From Deltaproteobacteria bacterium (GTDB lineage Bacteria > Desulfobacterota > GWC2-55-46), in the NCBI GenBank assembly GCA_016219015.1, contig JACRCL010000006.1:1-64000 (forward strand): DNA of 64,000 bases. The letters are read 5' to 3'. How positions within the stretch are numbered: position 1 is the stretch's first letter; each line of letters starts with the position of its first letter. Both the position numbers and the translations under genes were made by a program. The notes below the pieces were generated by a model that ran no database searches, was not told the DNA's origin, and was given only the letters and a program-made list of their open reading frames with translations. Shown piece by piece: positions 41,011 to 50,111 of this stretch.

Positions 41011-42093
41011 ATGGAGAAGTTCAATATCGCCGTCCTTCCGGGCGACGGCATAGGCCCGGAGATCGTCGCTGAGGCTGTAAGGGTATTGAAGGCGATCGGC
41101 AAGAAGTTTAAGGCTGATTTTATCCTGAAAGAGGCGCCCGTTGGAGGCGCGTCCATAGACGCGCACGGGGTCCCTCTTACCGATGAGGTTTTGAAGTTAG
41201 CGCTTGGGAGCGACGCCGTGCTTCTCGGGGCCGTTGGCGGCCCAAAATGGGAGGGGCTCGATTATTCCATCAGGCCCGAGAGGGCGCTCCTTGCGCTCCG
41301 GAAGGAACTGGGCCTCTTCGCCAACCTGAGGCCCGCGAGGATTTACAAGGTCCTCATAGACGCCTCAACGCTCAAGCCCGAGGTCATAGAGGGCGTCGAC
41401 CTGATGGTCGTGCGCGAGCTTACGGGCGGGCTCTACTTCGGCACACCCAAGGGTGTTGAAAAGCTCCCCGACGGCACAGAGCGCGGGGTCAATACGATGG
41501 TCTACACGACCCCCGAGATAGAGCGGATTGCGAAGGTCGGCTTCGAGGTCGCCCGCAAGAGGAGGAAGAAGCTCCTGAGCGTCGATAAGGCGAATGTCCT
41601 TGAGACGACCGAGCTCTGGAGGAAGGTCGTAACGCGGATGGGGAAAGACTACCCGGACGTCGAGCTATCCCACATGTACGTCGATAACTGCTCGATGCAG
41701 CTCATCAGGAACCCCAAACAGTTCGACGTCATCGTGACCGAGAACACCTTCGGCGACATACTCTCGGACGAGGCCTCGATGCTCACGGGCTCGATAGGGA
41801 TGCTCCCCTCGGCGAGCCTCGGGTCTACGAAGAACAGGGCCATGTACGAGCCGATACACGGCAGCGCCCCCGACATTGCGGGCAAGGGCATAGCCAACCC
41901 CATAGCAACGATACTATCGGTGGCCATGATGCTCAACTATTCGTTCGACATGACGGAGGCCGCCTCCTTGATAGAAAAGGCCGTCGAATCCGTCCTGGAC
42001 AAAGGCTTGAGGACGGCGGACATATACCAGCCGGGCACGAAAAAGGTGACCTGCAGGGAGATGGGCGAGGCGATTTTGGGCGAGATGAAATAA
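41011..42093 (+). CDS. leuB: 3-isopropylmalate dehydrogenase
   Basis: LeuB oxidises and decarboxylates isopropylmalate with NAD. The 360-residue protein has the N-terminal [10 protein letters not shown], the [10 protein letters not shown] segment, the metal-binding [11 protein letters not shown] region and the [20 protein letters not shown] signature. AGGAG lies 6 bases ahead of the ATG. It ends the leucine block and is followed by a strong terminator. Confidence 0.97.
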   Translation: MEKFNIAVLPGDGIGPEIVAEAVRVLKAIGKKFKADFILKEAPVGGASIDAHGVPLTDEVLKLALGSDAVLLGAVGGPKWEGLDYSIRPERALLALRKELGLFANLRPARIYKVLIDASTLKPEVIEGVDLMVVRELTGGLYFGTPKGVEKLPDGTERGVNTMVYTTPEIERIAKVGFEVARKRRKKLLSVDKANVLETTELWRKVVTRMGKDYPDVELSHMYVDNCSMQLIRNPKQFDVIVTENTFGDILSDEASMLTGSIGMLPSASLGSTKNRAMYEPIHGSAPDIAGKGIANPIATILSVAMMLNYSFDMTEAASLIEKAVESVLDKGLRTADIYQPGTKKVTCREMGEAILGEMK

Positions 42094-42104
42094 AAAACCA
42101 AAGG

Positions 42105-42125
42105 CCCCGCGAAAGCGGGGTTTTT
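42105..42125 (+). terminator. Rho-independent terminator after leuB
   Basis: CCCCGC (42105-42110), loop GAAA, GCGGGG (42115-42120), then TTTTT. It closes the ilv-leu block. A second small hairpin, GGTGGGC (42161-42167) with GCCCACC (42171-42177), follows in the intergenic gap. Confidence 0.9.
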
Positions 42126-42254
42126 GTCTTCGGAGCAATGCGCAAAAGAGCCTTTTAAATGGTGGGCGGTGCCCACCCTACAGGACTGAACCCGCGTAAG
42201 ATCTCATGATGAATGACATAGGAAATGACAAATTTGCCTGAAGTAGAATAAAAA

Positions 42255-42599
42255 ATGACTGAAGAAGAGCTTAAGCGGTACGCCCGTTATTTAATGGATT
42301 CTTGCCCGGAGATCAACGAGACGGATGCCCTCGATATCGTCTATTGGGAACTTGAAGGTAAGCCCCGTGATCTCCCGCCAAAAGAAGCAAAAAAAGCCTT
42401 AATCCGAAGTGGCCTGTATCCCGGCAATAGGTGTTGGACAGAAGTCACCGCCGACTTAATCAGGGAGGGTCTGTGTAAAGAGGAGATACTCAAAAGACTT
42501 GCTGCCCCTTACATTGAAGCAGGTACGACCGAGGCGTTTGCGTATAGAAGGGCTTTAGAGAGTTACGAGACGATAGCGAAGATAATGAGACACAAGTAA
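42255..42599 (+). CDS. Hypothetical protein in AT-richer island
   Basis: A 114-residue protein of unknown family. It appears mostly helical, with regular charged and hydrophobic spacing (ELKRYARYLMDS, DALDIVYWELEG, KEAKKALIRSG). Codon use has more A/T in third positions than neighbours. It is 22 bases ahead of a nuclease-like gene and probably co-transcribed with it. No strong Shine-Dalgarno is visible. It may be a partner of the nuclease-like protein. Confidence 0.6.
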   Translation: MTEEELKRYARYLMDSCPEINETDALDIVYWELEGKPRDLPPKEAKKALIRSGLYPGNRCWTEVTADLIREGLCKEEILKRLAAPYIEAGTTEAFAYRRALESYETIAKIMRHK

Positions 42600-42621
42600 A
42601 ACTACAAAATGGAGAAAAACA

Positions 42622-43038
42622 TTGAGGATACTAACCGAGGACGAGGTCATTGACGCAGTAATCGGTTTCCTTAGAGGCGAAGGCTGGGAAATCAGTTCGC
42701 GTGCCACGGCTAAGGCTAAGCAGCGTGGCTACGATATCGAGGCCACGCGAGGCACTGAGCGACTCATAGTTGAGGCAAAAGGTGCAGGCAGCTCTATAGA
42801 TGGCTCCCCACGTCACGGTCATGAGTTCGATAGGACACAGGTATTCGATCATGTGGCCAAGGCAATCCTCAAAGCATTGCGGGTCGTAGCGGGTCATAGT
42901 GGACGTGCCGCCGTCGCGTTCCCAGACAACAAGAACCACCGTGAAGAAGTGAAACAGGTTCATGAGGCATTGATGACGCTTGGTATCATAATCTTCTGGG
43001 TTTCGGTAGATGGAATTGTAAGGGTTGACGGATTATAA
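42622..43038 (+). CDS. PD-(D/E)XK nuclease-like protein
   Basis: The 138-residue protein has the order expected of a restriction-endonuclease-like core: a helix (DEVIDAVIGFLRGEGWEI), then D38 in RGYDIEA and E51-A-K53 in LIVEAKG, followed by a helix and the strand RAAVAFPDN. This is similar to Mrr- or YraN-like nuclease folds. The start is TTG at 42622. The substrate is unknown. It lies in an AT-richer segment together with the preceding hypothetical gene, and converges on the helicase gene at 43154. The 115 bases between them contain no gene. Confidence 0.7.
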   Translation: MRILTEDEVIDAVIGFLRGEGWEISSRATAKAKQRGYDIEATRGTERLIVEAKGAGSSIDGSPRHGHEFDRTQVFDHVAKAILKALRVVAGHSGRAAVAFPDNKNHREEVKQVHEALMTLGIIIFWVSVDGIVRVDGL

Positions 43039-43153
43039 GAGCAAAAAATCGTAATATCATCAATATTTAAACAACTCTGCCTAATAAAGGAGTGCGGTAG
43101 CTAAAATTTAATCCGACATTCCTCCAAACCCTTGCTGAATACCTGTCTCTTTC

Positions 43154-45445
43154 CTACTTCCCCATCCACTCCTTCATTATAATAATCGCCCCTCTTTTAT
43201 CGAGCGGTTCGTTGTTGTTGCCGCACTTCGGGTCCTGCGTGCATGAAGGGCAGGCTACTTCGCATTCGCACTCCTCCATTATCCTTATCGTAGAAGCGAA
43301 CCAATCCTCGACGCACTCGAAGCCCCTCCTCGTAAGCCCCACGCCTCCCTCGTGCCCGTCGTATATAAATATAGCCGGGCCGCCGAGTTCGGGGTTGAAA
43401 GGGTAGCTTACGCCCCCGAGGTCCATCCTGTCGCATAGCGCGTAAAGCGGCAGCGTCGCGATAGAGGCGTGCTCGGCCGCATGGAGCGCTCCGGCCACGC
43501 TGAAATTCCTCTCCCTTACCTTATCGAGTATCTTCTCATCGACCTCCATCCATATCCCGACGGTCGTAAATATCGACGGGGGAAGGTCGAGCGGGAACTC
43601 TCCGAGCTTCTGGTCGGTGTGGATATGCTTTTTCCTGTACCCGATGACGCGCTCCGTGACCTTGAGCTTGCCGAGGTTGATAGATACGTCCCTGACCCTT
43701 TTCTTCGCTTCTATCTCGATTATCTCGGTCTCCTCGCTCGTGATGGCGCGGGTGTAGTAGTGCGCGTCGTCGGCGGGCCTGCAGAAGACCTTCCGTTCCT
43801 TCATGTCGAGCTTCGCCACCCTGTACTGCATCCCCTTATGGAGGTATATGGCGCCGGGGTGCAGCTCGTAGAGGACCCTCGTCGAGCTCGACTCACCGAG
43901 CATGCGGCCGTCGTCTTTTACTATGGCGTAAGTCTCCCCGGCCTCTCTGATGGAGACCTCCATCTGCGGGTTGCGCCTCCTCGGGTACCAGATGTCGCCC
44001 TTGAGCCAGTGCCTCACCTTGCCCTCGGCCTCAAGCCCGTTCAATACCGGCTCGAGCGCCTTCACGTCGAAGAACCGATCATTCGGCCTCAGGTACGACT
44101 CGGCGGCGGCGCAGAGGAGATGGGATTTGAGTATAGGCTCGTTATTGCCGTCGAGCACGGCGGCCTCGACGTTCCTCCTGAAGAAGTCCTGCGGGTTACG
44201 CATGAAGTACTGGTCGAGCGCGTCCGCGAGCGCGACCATTATTATAAGAGAGTCCCTTCCAGACCTTCCGACCCGCCCGCTCCTCTGCCACGTCGAGCTT
44301 ACGGTGCCGGGATAGCCCACGAGTATGCACACGTCGAGCCCGCCTATGTCAACCCCGAGCTCAAGGGCGCTCGTCGAGATGACCCCGGAGAGCTCCCCGC
44401 TGAATAGCTTACGCTCGATTTCGCGCCTCTCTTCGGGAAGAAAGCCCGCCCTGTAGGAGCTTATCCGCGGGACGAGGTCGGGGGAGGTCTCCTTTACCCA
44501 CGCGTGCATCAGCTCGGTAATCTTGCGCGCCTTTGTGAAGGCGATGGTCTTGAACCCCGCGCGCACGGAAGACGTGAATAGCCTTGTCGCTACCGTATAA
44601 GGGCTTACCTCTGGGAGGGGGTTTATGAAGATGAAGTTCCTCTTGCCCTGTGGGGCGCCGCTACTGTCTATCAGCTCGAACGGAAGGCCCGTAAGCATCC
44701 CGGCCAGCTCTTTCGGGTTGGCGATGGTGGCGGAGCAGGCTATGAATACCGGGTCGCTCCCGTAAAGGCTCAAGATCCTCCGGAACCTCTTCAGGACGTT
44801 CGCCACGTGCGAGCCGAAAACGCCCCTGTAGGTGTGGACCTCGTCGATTATCACGTACTTCAGGTTCCTTAGATACCTCTCCCACTTCTGGTGGAAGGCG
44901 TTTATGGCGAGGTGGAGCATGTCCGGGTTGGTCAATACCACTGCCGGGGGCAGCTCCCTTATGCGCTTTCTCCTGTACGCCGTAGTGTCGCCGTCGTATA
45001 TCTCGCAGAGTGCCGGGACAAAGGCCTTCCTCCTGCCCGTTGTTGGCGCGGCGGCCCTTTCGAGCGGAAGCCCCTCCGTAAGCTCGCGGAAGGCCTTCAA
45101 CTGGTCCTGCTCAAGGCCCTTTAGCGGGAAGAGGTACATGGCGTGGGACTCGGGGTCTTGCAGAATTGACTCGACCACCGGTATGTTGTAGATGAGGCTC
45201 TTGCCGCTTGCCGTCGGGGTCATTATGACGGTGTTCTTATTGCCGCGTATGAGGTCAATGCCTTTTGCCTGGTGAGCGAAGAGCCTTACGATGCCGAGCC
45301 CCTCCAGCGCCTGCCTTACCTCCGGCATAATGGGCTCGGAGGTCTGCCCGTACACGGGCAGGTGGGGGTTTATCTCCTCATGGTGGACGACCTCCCGGAG
45401 GTCCTTCCGCTTCTTTATCTCGTCGATGAGCTCGTCAACGCGCAT
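43154..45445 (-). CDS. DEAD/DEAH-box helicase with C-terminal DUF1998 zinc domain (MrfA-like)
   Basis: The 763-residue superfamily 2 helicase has Walker A TPTASGKSLI near residue 76, DEVH near 197, SAT near 260, motif VI QRSGRVGRSGRD, and a C-terminal DUF1998-type domain with a cysteine cluster (C726, C728, C732, C735, C741). This layout corresponds to MrfA (YprA) of Bacillus subtilis, a 3'-5' helicase for repair of mitomycin C damage. MrfA works with the exonuclease MrfB there; no MrfB-like gene lies nearby, but a PD-(D/E)XK protein is encoded convergently. It is preceded by the ResB gene with 40 bases between. Confidence 0.9.
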   Translation of the reverse strand: MRVDELIDEIKKRKDLREVVHHEEINPHLPVYGQTSEPIMPEVRQALEGLGIVRLFAHQAKGIDLIRGNKNTVIMTPTASGKSLIYNIPVVESILQDPESHAMYLFPLKGLEQDQLKAFRELTEGLPLERAAAPTTGRRKAFVPALCEIYDGDTTAYRRKRIRELPPAVVLTNPDMLHLAINAFHQKWERYLRNLKYVIIDEVHTYRGVFGSHVANVLKRFRRILSLYGSDPVFIACSATIANPKELAGMLTGLPFELIDSSGAPQGKRNFIFINPLPEVSPYTVATRLFTSSVRAGFKTIAFTKARKITELMHAWVKETSPDLVPRISSYRAGFLPEERREIERKLFSGELSGVISTSALELGVDIGGLDVCILVGYPGTVSSTWQRSGRVGRSGRDSLIIMVALADALDQYFMRNPQDFFRRNVEAAVLDGNNEPILKSHLLCAAAESYLRPNDRFFDVKALEPVLNGLEAEGKVRHWLKGDIWYPRRRNPQMEVSIREAGETYAIVKDDGRMLGESSSTRVLYELHPGAIYLHKGMQYRVAKLDMKERKVFCRPADDAHYYTRAITSEETEIIEIEAKKRVRDVSINLGKLKVTERVIGYRKKHIHTDQKLGEFPLDLPPSIFTTVGIWMEVDEKILDKVRERNFSVAGALHAAEHASIATLPLYALCDRMDLGGVSYPFNPELGGPAIFIYDGHEGGVGLTRRGFECVEDWFASTIRIMEECECEVACPSCTQDPKCGNNNEPLDKRGAIIIMKEWMGK

Positions 45446-45485
45446 GAAAAAATAATATCATCTTTGGGGGGTCTTTGCCGGAAAA

Positions 45486-46970
45486 TCACTCCGGCGGGAG
45501 GGGGAAGGGCCTTATGTCGTCCATCGTCAGGTAGCGCTCGAGCCTTCTTACTATCCTTGAGGGGTCAGCGCCGAGCCCCTTCGAGTTCAGGTTGAGCTTG
45601 AGCATCACTATGGAGTCGGCCTCGTCTATGGCATACGCCAGCCTGTACCACCCGCCGAAGAACCGTAGCGACATCGTGACGAGCACGAATATCCCGCTCC
45701 ACCAGAGCACCGCTACGCCGGGGTCGTACCTGTAGCTCAAAACGGACGATTCGGCCGCGTCCACCAGAGTGACGCGGCTGCCGTTTATGTCGAGGAACCC
45801 GCCTAAGTCTATCTTCCCGATATCTTCATATTTTTCCTCGCCTGTCTTTAGCTTCACGAATGCGAACGGCTTTATCTTCTCCACGCTCCCGTCGAGGCGG
45901 TGGAGAGCGCCTGTCCTGAAAGTCCCGAATTTCAACGTGGCGTCGAGCCCCGGAATGAATGCGTCCTCGTCTGTCTTCACCTCAAGGGGTATGGGGTTGT
46001 CGTAGACCCGTATCTTGAGCCTCTGCTCGTACCCTTCCTGGTAGAACGTGTACCCGCCGAACCTGAGCGGGTCGTTTATCTCTATGGTCTTCTCAAGCAG
46101 CGTCTTGCCGCCCTGGACTACTTTTATCCGAGACCTCCAGTCCTTGACAGAAAGCGACTCGGGCTTCATCTCGTAGCCGGGCTTGCTCCAGCCGAGCCCT
46201 ATGGCGAGCCTTGAGGTCTTGTCTTTGGGGAAGTCGAGCTCAGGGGATTCCGAGTATTCGGTGGAGAAGTCCTCAAGGAGGAGGTGAAAATCCGTCGGGC
46301 CGTGCTTCGGGTGGAAGAGGCCCTGGAGCCTCCCGTTGGTCGAGGGCGCCACGGTCTGCGCCTCGTTTGGGGCCAAAGTTATCGAATCCTCGAAGGCGAA
46401 GAGGTATGTGAGCATGAAGCCGAGGAAGCAGGCGATGATGCCCGCGTGATAGAGCCACGTCAGCCACCTGTAGGAGAGGCCCTTTTCCATGACTATCCAG
46501 TCCCCGTCCTTTGAAAGGAGCCTGAAGCCGAGCCTTTCCCTCAATAACCTCCTTACCTCGATATGCGCGTCCGGTATGTCGTGCGTGAGGGAAAGTATAT
46601 GCGTCGGCTCGAACCCCTTCGGGAAGACCCTCCCGGACAGTAGCGCGGCATACCTTTCATAGCTGCAGACGATAAGGTTAGCTAACAGCAGCAGCGCGAG
46701 TATCAGGAATAGCGGGGATGTAAAGAGGTCGAGGAGGCCGAATATCCCCACGAGGTCTATGAACCTGCCGCCGGCCTTTATGTACTCCCCGAAGTCTTCG
46801 CCCTGCGGGAATATGGTCCCTATGACGAAGAGCAGGGCCATCGCCCCGAGGACGTAGACGGAAGTCCAGATGGAAGAGAGCTTCCTGTAGCACCAGCCGG
46901 AAAGCGCCTTCCAGCCCTCTTTTGACTTTAGCGCGAGTATGTATGGTCTTATTGTTTCAGATATCGACAT
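45486..46970 (-). CDS. resB: Cytochrome c biogenesis protein ResB (System II)
   Basis: ResB/Ccs1 acts with CcsA to move heme to the periplasm and attach it to apocytochromes c. The 494-residue protein has four hydrophobic spans: about residues 35-55, 75-95, 165-190 and 430-450, with a large periplasmic domain between the third and fourth. The N-terminal SIWTSVYVLGAMALLFVIGT segment is typical. It is eight bases after ccsA on the same strand, forming the usual pair. Confidence 0.92.
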   Translation of the reverse strand: MSISETIRPYILALKSKEGWKALSGWCYRKLSSIWTSVYVLGAMALLFVIGTIFPQGEDFGEYIKAGGRFIDLVGIFGLLDLFTSPLFLILALLLLANLIVCSYERYAALLSGRVFPKGFEPTHILSLTHDIPDAHIEVRRLLRERLGFRLLSKDGDWIVMEKGLSYRWLTWLYHAGIIACFLGFMLTYLFAFEDSITLAPNEAQTVAPSTNGRLQGLFHPKHGPTDFHLLLEDFSTEYSESPELDFPKDKTSRLAIGLGWSKPGYEMKPESLSVKDWRSRIKVVQGGKTLLEKTIEINDPLRFGGYTFYQEGYEQRLKIRVYDNPIPLEVKTDEDAFIPGLDATLKFGTFRTGALHRLDGSVEKIKPFAFVKLKTGEEKYEDIGKIDLGGFLDINGSRVTLVDAAESSVLSYRYDPGVAVLWWSGIFVLVTMSLRFFGGWYRLAYAIDEADSIVMLKLNLNSKGLGADPSRIVRRLERYLTMDDIRPFPLPPE

Positions 46971-46978
46971 GATTCAGG

Positions 46979-47866
46979 CTACACCGCGTAGATATGGAGG
47001 CTCGGGATGCCGAGGAGCTTCGCAAGCCAGTTTACCCCGAGGAACGTCATCATCATGCATACAAAGCCGAGCATGTTGAACGCCGAGGCGGGCGCGCCCT
47101 TAAGTCCCGGCGTGGCCTTTGAGTGGAGATATAAGGTAAAGACCGTCCACGTTATGAGCGACCATGTCTCCTTCGGGTCCCAGCTCCAGTACCTGCCCCA
47201 CGCCTCGTTCGCCCATGCAGCGCCCGAGAATATGGCGAAGGTGAGGAAGGGAAAGCCGAATATAACGAGCTTGAAGGCGGAGGCGTGGAAGTCCTCGATA
47301 TTGCCTTCCGTGAGGCCGTAGCCGCCTGCCGAGCCCCTTTTGATGAACGGTCTTATGATAAGGTAGGCCCCTTCCACGGAGGCGGCTACGACGAATACGG
47401 CGTATGAGAAGAAGGCGAGTATCACGTGCCACTCGAACCAGTAGCTCTGGAGGGCGGGGGACAGGGGCTCCACCGCAGGCGACCTCGAAAGCAGCGCGTA
47501 GAGGCACGCGCCCATGGAAAGGGCGGATACGAAGATGCCGGGGAGGTAGACGGACTCCCATTTTGATGATATATACAGGTATGTGAGCGAGGCAGACCAC
47601 GCGAACCAGGAAAGGCTCTCGTAGAGCGTCTGGAAGGGGGCCCTGCCCGCCTCGAAGGTCCTTAAGAGAATGAGGCCCGCCTGCAGGACGACCGCCACGG
47701 AGAGAAGGACCTGCGCCGCCTTTCCGGCGGATGCCCTCCTTGTAAGTATGTGGAAAAGGAATATGAGCGTTGAGAGCCCGTAAAGGAAGGCCACAGACCA
47801 GAAAATGCGGAGTTCGACGCCAAGGAGGAACGAGTTCCTCGAAAGGATCAGGTCGTAATTTGACAT
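46979..47866 (-). CDS. ccsA: Cytochrome c biogenesis protein CcsA/CcsB (System II heme handler)
   Basis: This 295-residue multi-span protein carries the tryptophan-rich heme-handling motif WGRYWSWDPKETWSL near residue 225 and conserved histidines, and ends in a hydrophobic span. With ResB it forms the System II synthetase. A family member of this type implies that the organism makes c-type cytochromes. The start codon at 47866 gives the normal N-terminus but has no clear Shine-Dalgarno. Confidence 0.93.
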   Translation of the reverse strand: MSNYDLILSRNSFLLGVELRIFWSVAFLYGLSTLIFLFHILTRRASAGKAAQVLLSVAVVLQAGLILLRTFEAGRAPFQTLYESLSWFAWSASLTYLYISSKWESVYLPGIFVSALSMGACLYALLSRSPAVEPLSPALQSYWFEWHVILAFFSYAVFVVAASVEGAYLIIRPFIKRGSAGGYGLTEGNIEDFHASAFKLVIFGFPFLTFAIFSGAAWANEAWGRYWSWDPKETWSLITWTVFTLYLHSKATPGLKGAPASAFNMLGFVCMMMTFLGVNWLAKLLGIPSLHIYAV

Positions 47867-47896
47867 TCAAGTAAATTTAACATAAACCAATTTGGT

Positions 47897-47925
47897 TTGA
47901 CAAGCGGCTTCTTTAGGGTTAAGAT
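47897..47925 (+). promoter_or_regulatory. Promoter for the zinc-ribbon/phosphoesterase genes
   Basis: TTGACA (47897-47902) and TAAGAT (47920-47925) are separated by 17 bases. A perfect 7-bp inverted repeat with a one-base centre, AAACCAA-T-TTGGTTT (47884-47898), overlaps the -35 and could be an operator. Confidence 0.55.
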
Positions 47926-48019
47926 TTAAAAAAGAAAAGAATGGTTGGGGCTCGCCAAAGTGTGTTCTCGTAAAACCCGAATCTTTTCAGGCGTTTACCA
48001 GGGGAAAGGGAAAATATTG

Positions 48020-48328
48020 ATGCAGAAGTTAAGGTGTCATAACTGCGGGAGGGAGCTTCCGAAAGGCAGCCTTAAATATATAGTTGAGATAAGGAGCTTC
48101 GCTGACTTCGACGGCTATCTCGAAGAGTACGACGGGGACGTGGAGGAGGGGCTGAACGAGCTTCTCGACGCCATGGAGAACCTCGACCAGAAGGCGCTTG
48201 AAGAAGACGTCTCGAAAGAGCTTATCTATATATTATGCAAGTCCTGCAGGGACAAGTTCACGAGCGACCCGTTCCAGACCGGCAAGGCGGTCTTCGAAGG
48301 GGAGGACGTGAAAGGGACCATACACTGA
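48020..48328 (+). CDS. Small zinc-ribbon-like protein
   Basis: A 102-residue protein with two CxxC pairs, CHNC near residue 6 and CKSC near 77, which may bind one zinc. Between them is a long acidic segment (FDGYLEEYDGDVEEGLNELLDAM) that is probably helical. I do not recognise a named function. I chose the ATG at 48020; a frame from 47945 adds 25 residues with no support and lies close to the promoter. The phosphoesterase gene follows after 64 bases. Confidence 0.75.
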   Translation: MQKLRCHNCGRELPKGSLKYIVEIRSFADFDGYLEEYDGDVEEGLNELLDAMENLDQKALEEDVSKELIYILCKSCRDKFTSDPFQTGKAVFEGEDVKGTIH

Positions 48329-48392
48329 CCCGCCGGTAAGACCGCCCGTACAACACCGGAAAAGCCAATTTGCGCCACGCCCCGCCACCAAT

Positions 48393-49124
48393 ATGCGCTA
48401 CGCGGTAATCTCTGACGTCCACTCAAACCTCGAGGCCCTGACCGCGTTCCTGACCAAGGCCGACAGGGCCGGATACGACAGGATAGTCTGTCTCGGCGAC
48501 ATCGTCGGATACAACGCCAACCCCAACGAATGCATTGAGCTATTAAGGGAGAGGGAAGCCCTTTGCGTAATGGGCAACCACGACTCCAGGGCCGCCGGGC
48601 TCGAGGACGAATCCGCGTTCAACTTCCACGCGGCCCTGGCGATCCAGTGGACGCGCGGCGCGCTCAAGGAGGAGAACAGGGAGTTCCTTGGAAACCTTCC
48701 GAGGGCATTGCAGGTAAACAGGAAGTTCCTCGCCGTGCACGGCTGGGTCAACGACACCGACCTCTACATACTCGGCCCGAGGGACGCCGCGGAGAACTTC
48801 AAGCTCATGAAGGACGCCAGGACGAGGGTCTGCTTTTTCGGGCATACGCACGTGCCCGCGGTCTTCACGGAGGTCGAAGGCGGTGCGGAGCTTGTGGACG
48901 GCGAACAAGTAAGACTGCTCAAGGGCGCGAGCTACCTCATAAACCCCGGCTCCATAGGCCAGCCGAGGGACAGGGACCCGAGGCTTTCGTTCGTGATATA
49001 CGACACCAAGAAATCACAGGTGAAGTATTACCGGGTCGAGTACGATATAAGCGCCACGGCAGGAAAGATACTGGCCGCCGGCCTGCCGGACAGGCTCGCC
49101 GAGAGGCTGAAATTGGGGTGGTAG
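48393..49124 (+). CDS. Metallophosphoesterase, YfcE/COG0639-like
   Basis: The 243-residue protein has all motifs of the calcineurin-like phosphoesterase fold: DVHSN near residue 8, GDIVGYN near 37, GNHD near 62, and FGHTHVP near 152, which bind two metals. The NPGSIGQPRDRDP segment near the C-terminus is typical of small phosphodiesterase-like members. The substrate is unknown. No Shine-Dalgarno is obvious before the ATG. Confidence 0.9.
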   Translation: MRYAVISDVHSNLEALTAFLTKADRAGYDRIVCLGDIVGYNANPNECIELLREREALCVMGNHDSRAAGLEDESAFNFHAALAIQWTRGALKEENREFLGNLPRALQVNRKFLAVHGWVNDTDLYILGPRDAAENFKLMKDARTRVCFFGHTHVPAVFTEVEGGAELVDGEQVRLLKGASYLINPGSIGQPRDRDPRLSFVIYDTKKSQVKYYRVEYDISATAGKILAAGLPDRLAERLKLGW

Positions 49125-49175
49125 GGGGAGGTGGATATTCCCCGGTCTGACGCGGGTTAAAGAAAGTTCTTACGC

Positions 49176-49212
49176 GGGTTCAGGTTTGCAACCTGAACCC
49201 TTTTTTATTTTT
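49176..49212 (+). terminator. Rho-independent terminator after the phosphoesterase gene
   Basis: GGGTTCAGGTT (49176-49186), loop TGC, AACCTGAACCC (49190-49200), then a T-rich run. The arms are the same core sequence as the hairpin at 8286-8320, so this terminator stem may be a copied module. Confidence 0.85.
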
Positions 49213-49277
49213 TTTGGTCTTTTTTATTTTAAAAAAAACCGGGGGCGTAACAGGGTGTTTTTCGACACCCTCCGGGC

Positions 49278-49811
49278 TTATTTCGAGTTTATGAGCTTTT
49301 CTATCATAATGACGCTGCCGGGGCTCATCCAGTCGAGGCTTTCCTTCTCGACCTCGGCGATGGTCCCGTTCCTGTCGATGACATAGGACTGCGGCGCCTT
49401 CAATACGTTATACGCCTCGGATACAAAGCCGTTGTCGTCGCGCACGTTTATGAAGGTGAAGCCGCGCTTGTCGATGAGTTCGAGGACGTCTACGAGCGGA
49501 GCGCTGTGCATGGAGTCCTCGTTTATGGCCGCTATCACCAGGCCTTTGTCCCTGTATTTCCTGTTCAGCGCCTCAAGTGTGTCGAGCTCCTTCCTGCACT
49601 CGGCGCACTTCATCCTCCAGAAATACAGTATGACGACGCTCCCTTTTTTCTCGGAGAGCCTGAACGGGTTCTCCTTTATGTCGGCGTAGAGAAAATCCGT
49701 TGCAGGGTCTCCGGCCTTCGGGTCGGGGTTGAAGTTGGCCAGCTTGCCGTCGTCCTTCGAGCACCCGGCAAAGGCGAATAGAAGCAGCATTATCGAAATA
49801 ATTTTTTTCAT
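49278..49811 (-). CDS. TlpA/ResA-like thioredoxin-fold lipoprotein
   Basis: The 177-residue lipoprotein has a lipobox ending AFAGC at Cys17 and a thioredoxin-fold domain with the redox pair C69 and C72 in WRMKCAEC, then the cis-Pro region APQSYVIDRNG. Proteins of this type reduce cysteines of apocytochrome c or other periplasmic targets; the ResB/CcsA genes 1.4 kb away suggest a role in cytochrome assembly. AGGCC precedes the ATG. A short hairpin GGGTGT/ACACCC (49255-49272) lies just after the stop. Confidence 0.88.
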   Translation of the reverse strand: MKKIISIMLLLFAFAGCSKDDGKLANFNPDPKAGDPATDFLYADIKENPFRLSEKKGSVVILYFWRMKCAECRKELDTLEALNRKYRDKGLVIAAINEDSMHSAPLVDVLELIDKRGFTFINVRDDNGFVSEAYNVLKAPQSYVIDRNGTIAEVEKESLDWMSPGSVIMIEKLINSK

Positions 49812-49944
49812 GGAAGGCCTCCGGCTGCAATGATAACAAAAAAGGGGCGTGAATTAAAGCGGTTTTGCTTTGCCCCGCTCCCTTTTTCAATTGAAAAGAT
49901 CCGTGCTTATGTGTTAGAAAATCTAATTGGCATCGATACTTTAA

Positions 49945-50088
49945 AGGCTGCCTCTAAAAATTAGGAATTTTTTCTGAAGTCAAGGAAGGGCGGAAATAAA
50001 AAGCGCAGCATATATGTGAATATGTGAGCATTTTTATTTTCGTCCTGACGCAGAGGTCAGGAAAAAGAACAATTTTTAGAGGTAGCCT
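49945..50088. repeat. Family 2 palindromic 144-bp element, copy 3
   Basis: Starts AGGCTGCCTCTAAAAATT and ends AATTTTTAGAGGTAGCCT; exactly 144 bases and opposite in orientation to the other two copies. It fills half of the gap between the divergent TlpA-like gene and leuS. No promoter for leuS stands out nearby. Confidence 0.85.
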
Positions 50089-50111
50089 AAAATATATAAA
50101 GAGGGCAATTG

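Noticed and set aside
42255-43038. Toxin-antitoxin pair
   Set aside because: Sizes fit loosely, but neither protein shows a toxin or antitoxin family pattern; the second looks like a PD-(D/E)XK fold.
43469-44407. 312-residue plus-strand frame opposite the helicase
   Set aside because: It is a shadow of the MrfA-like helicase, caused by high GC and codon bias.
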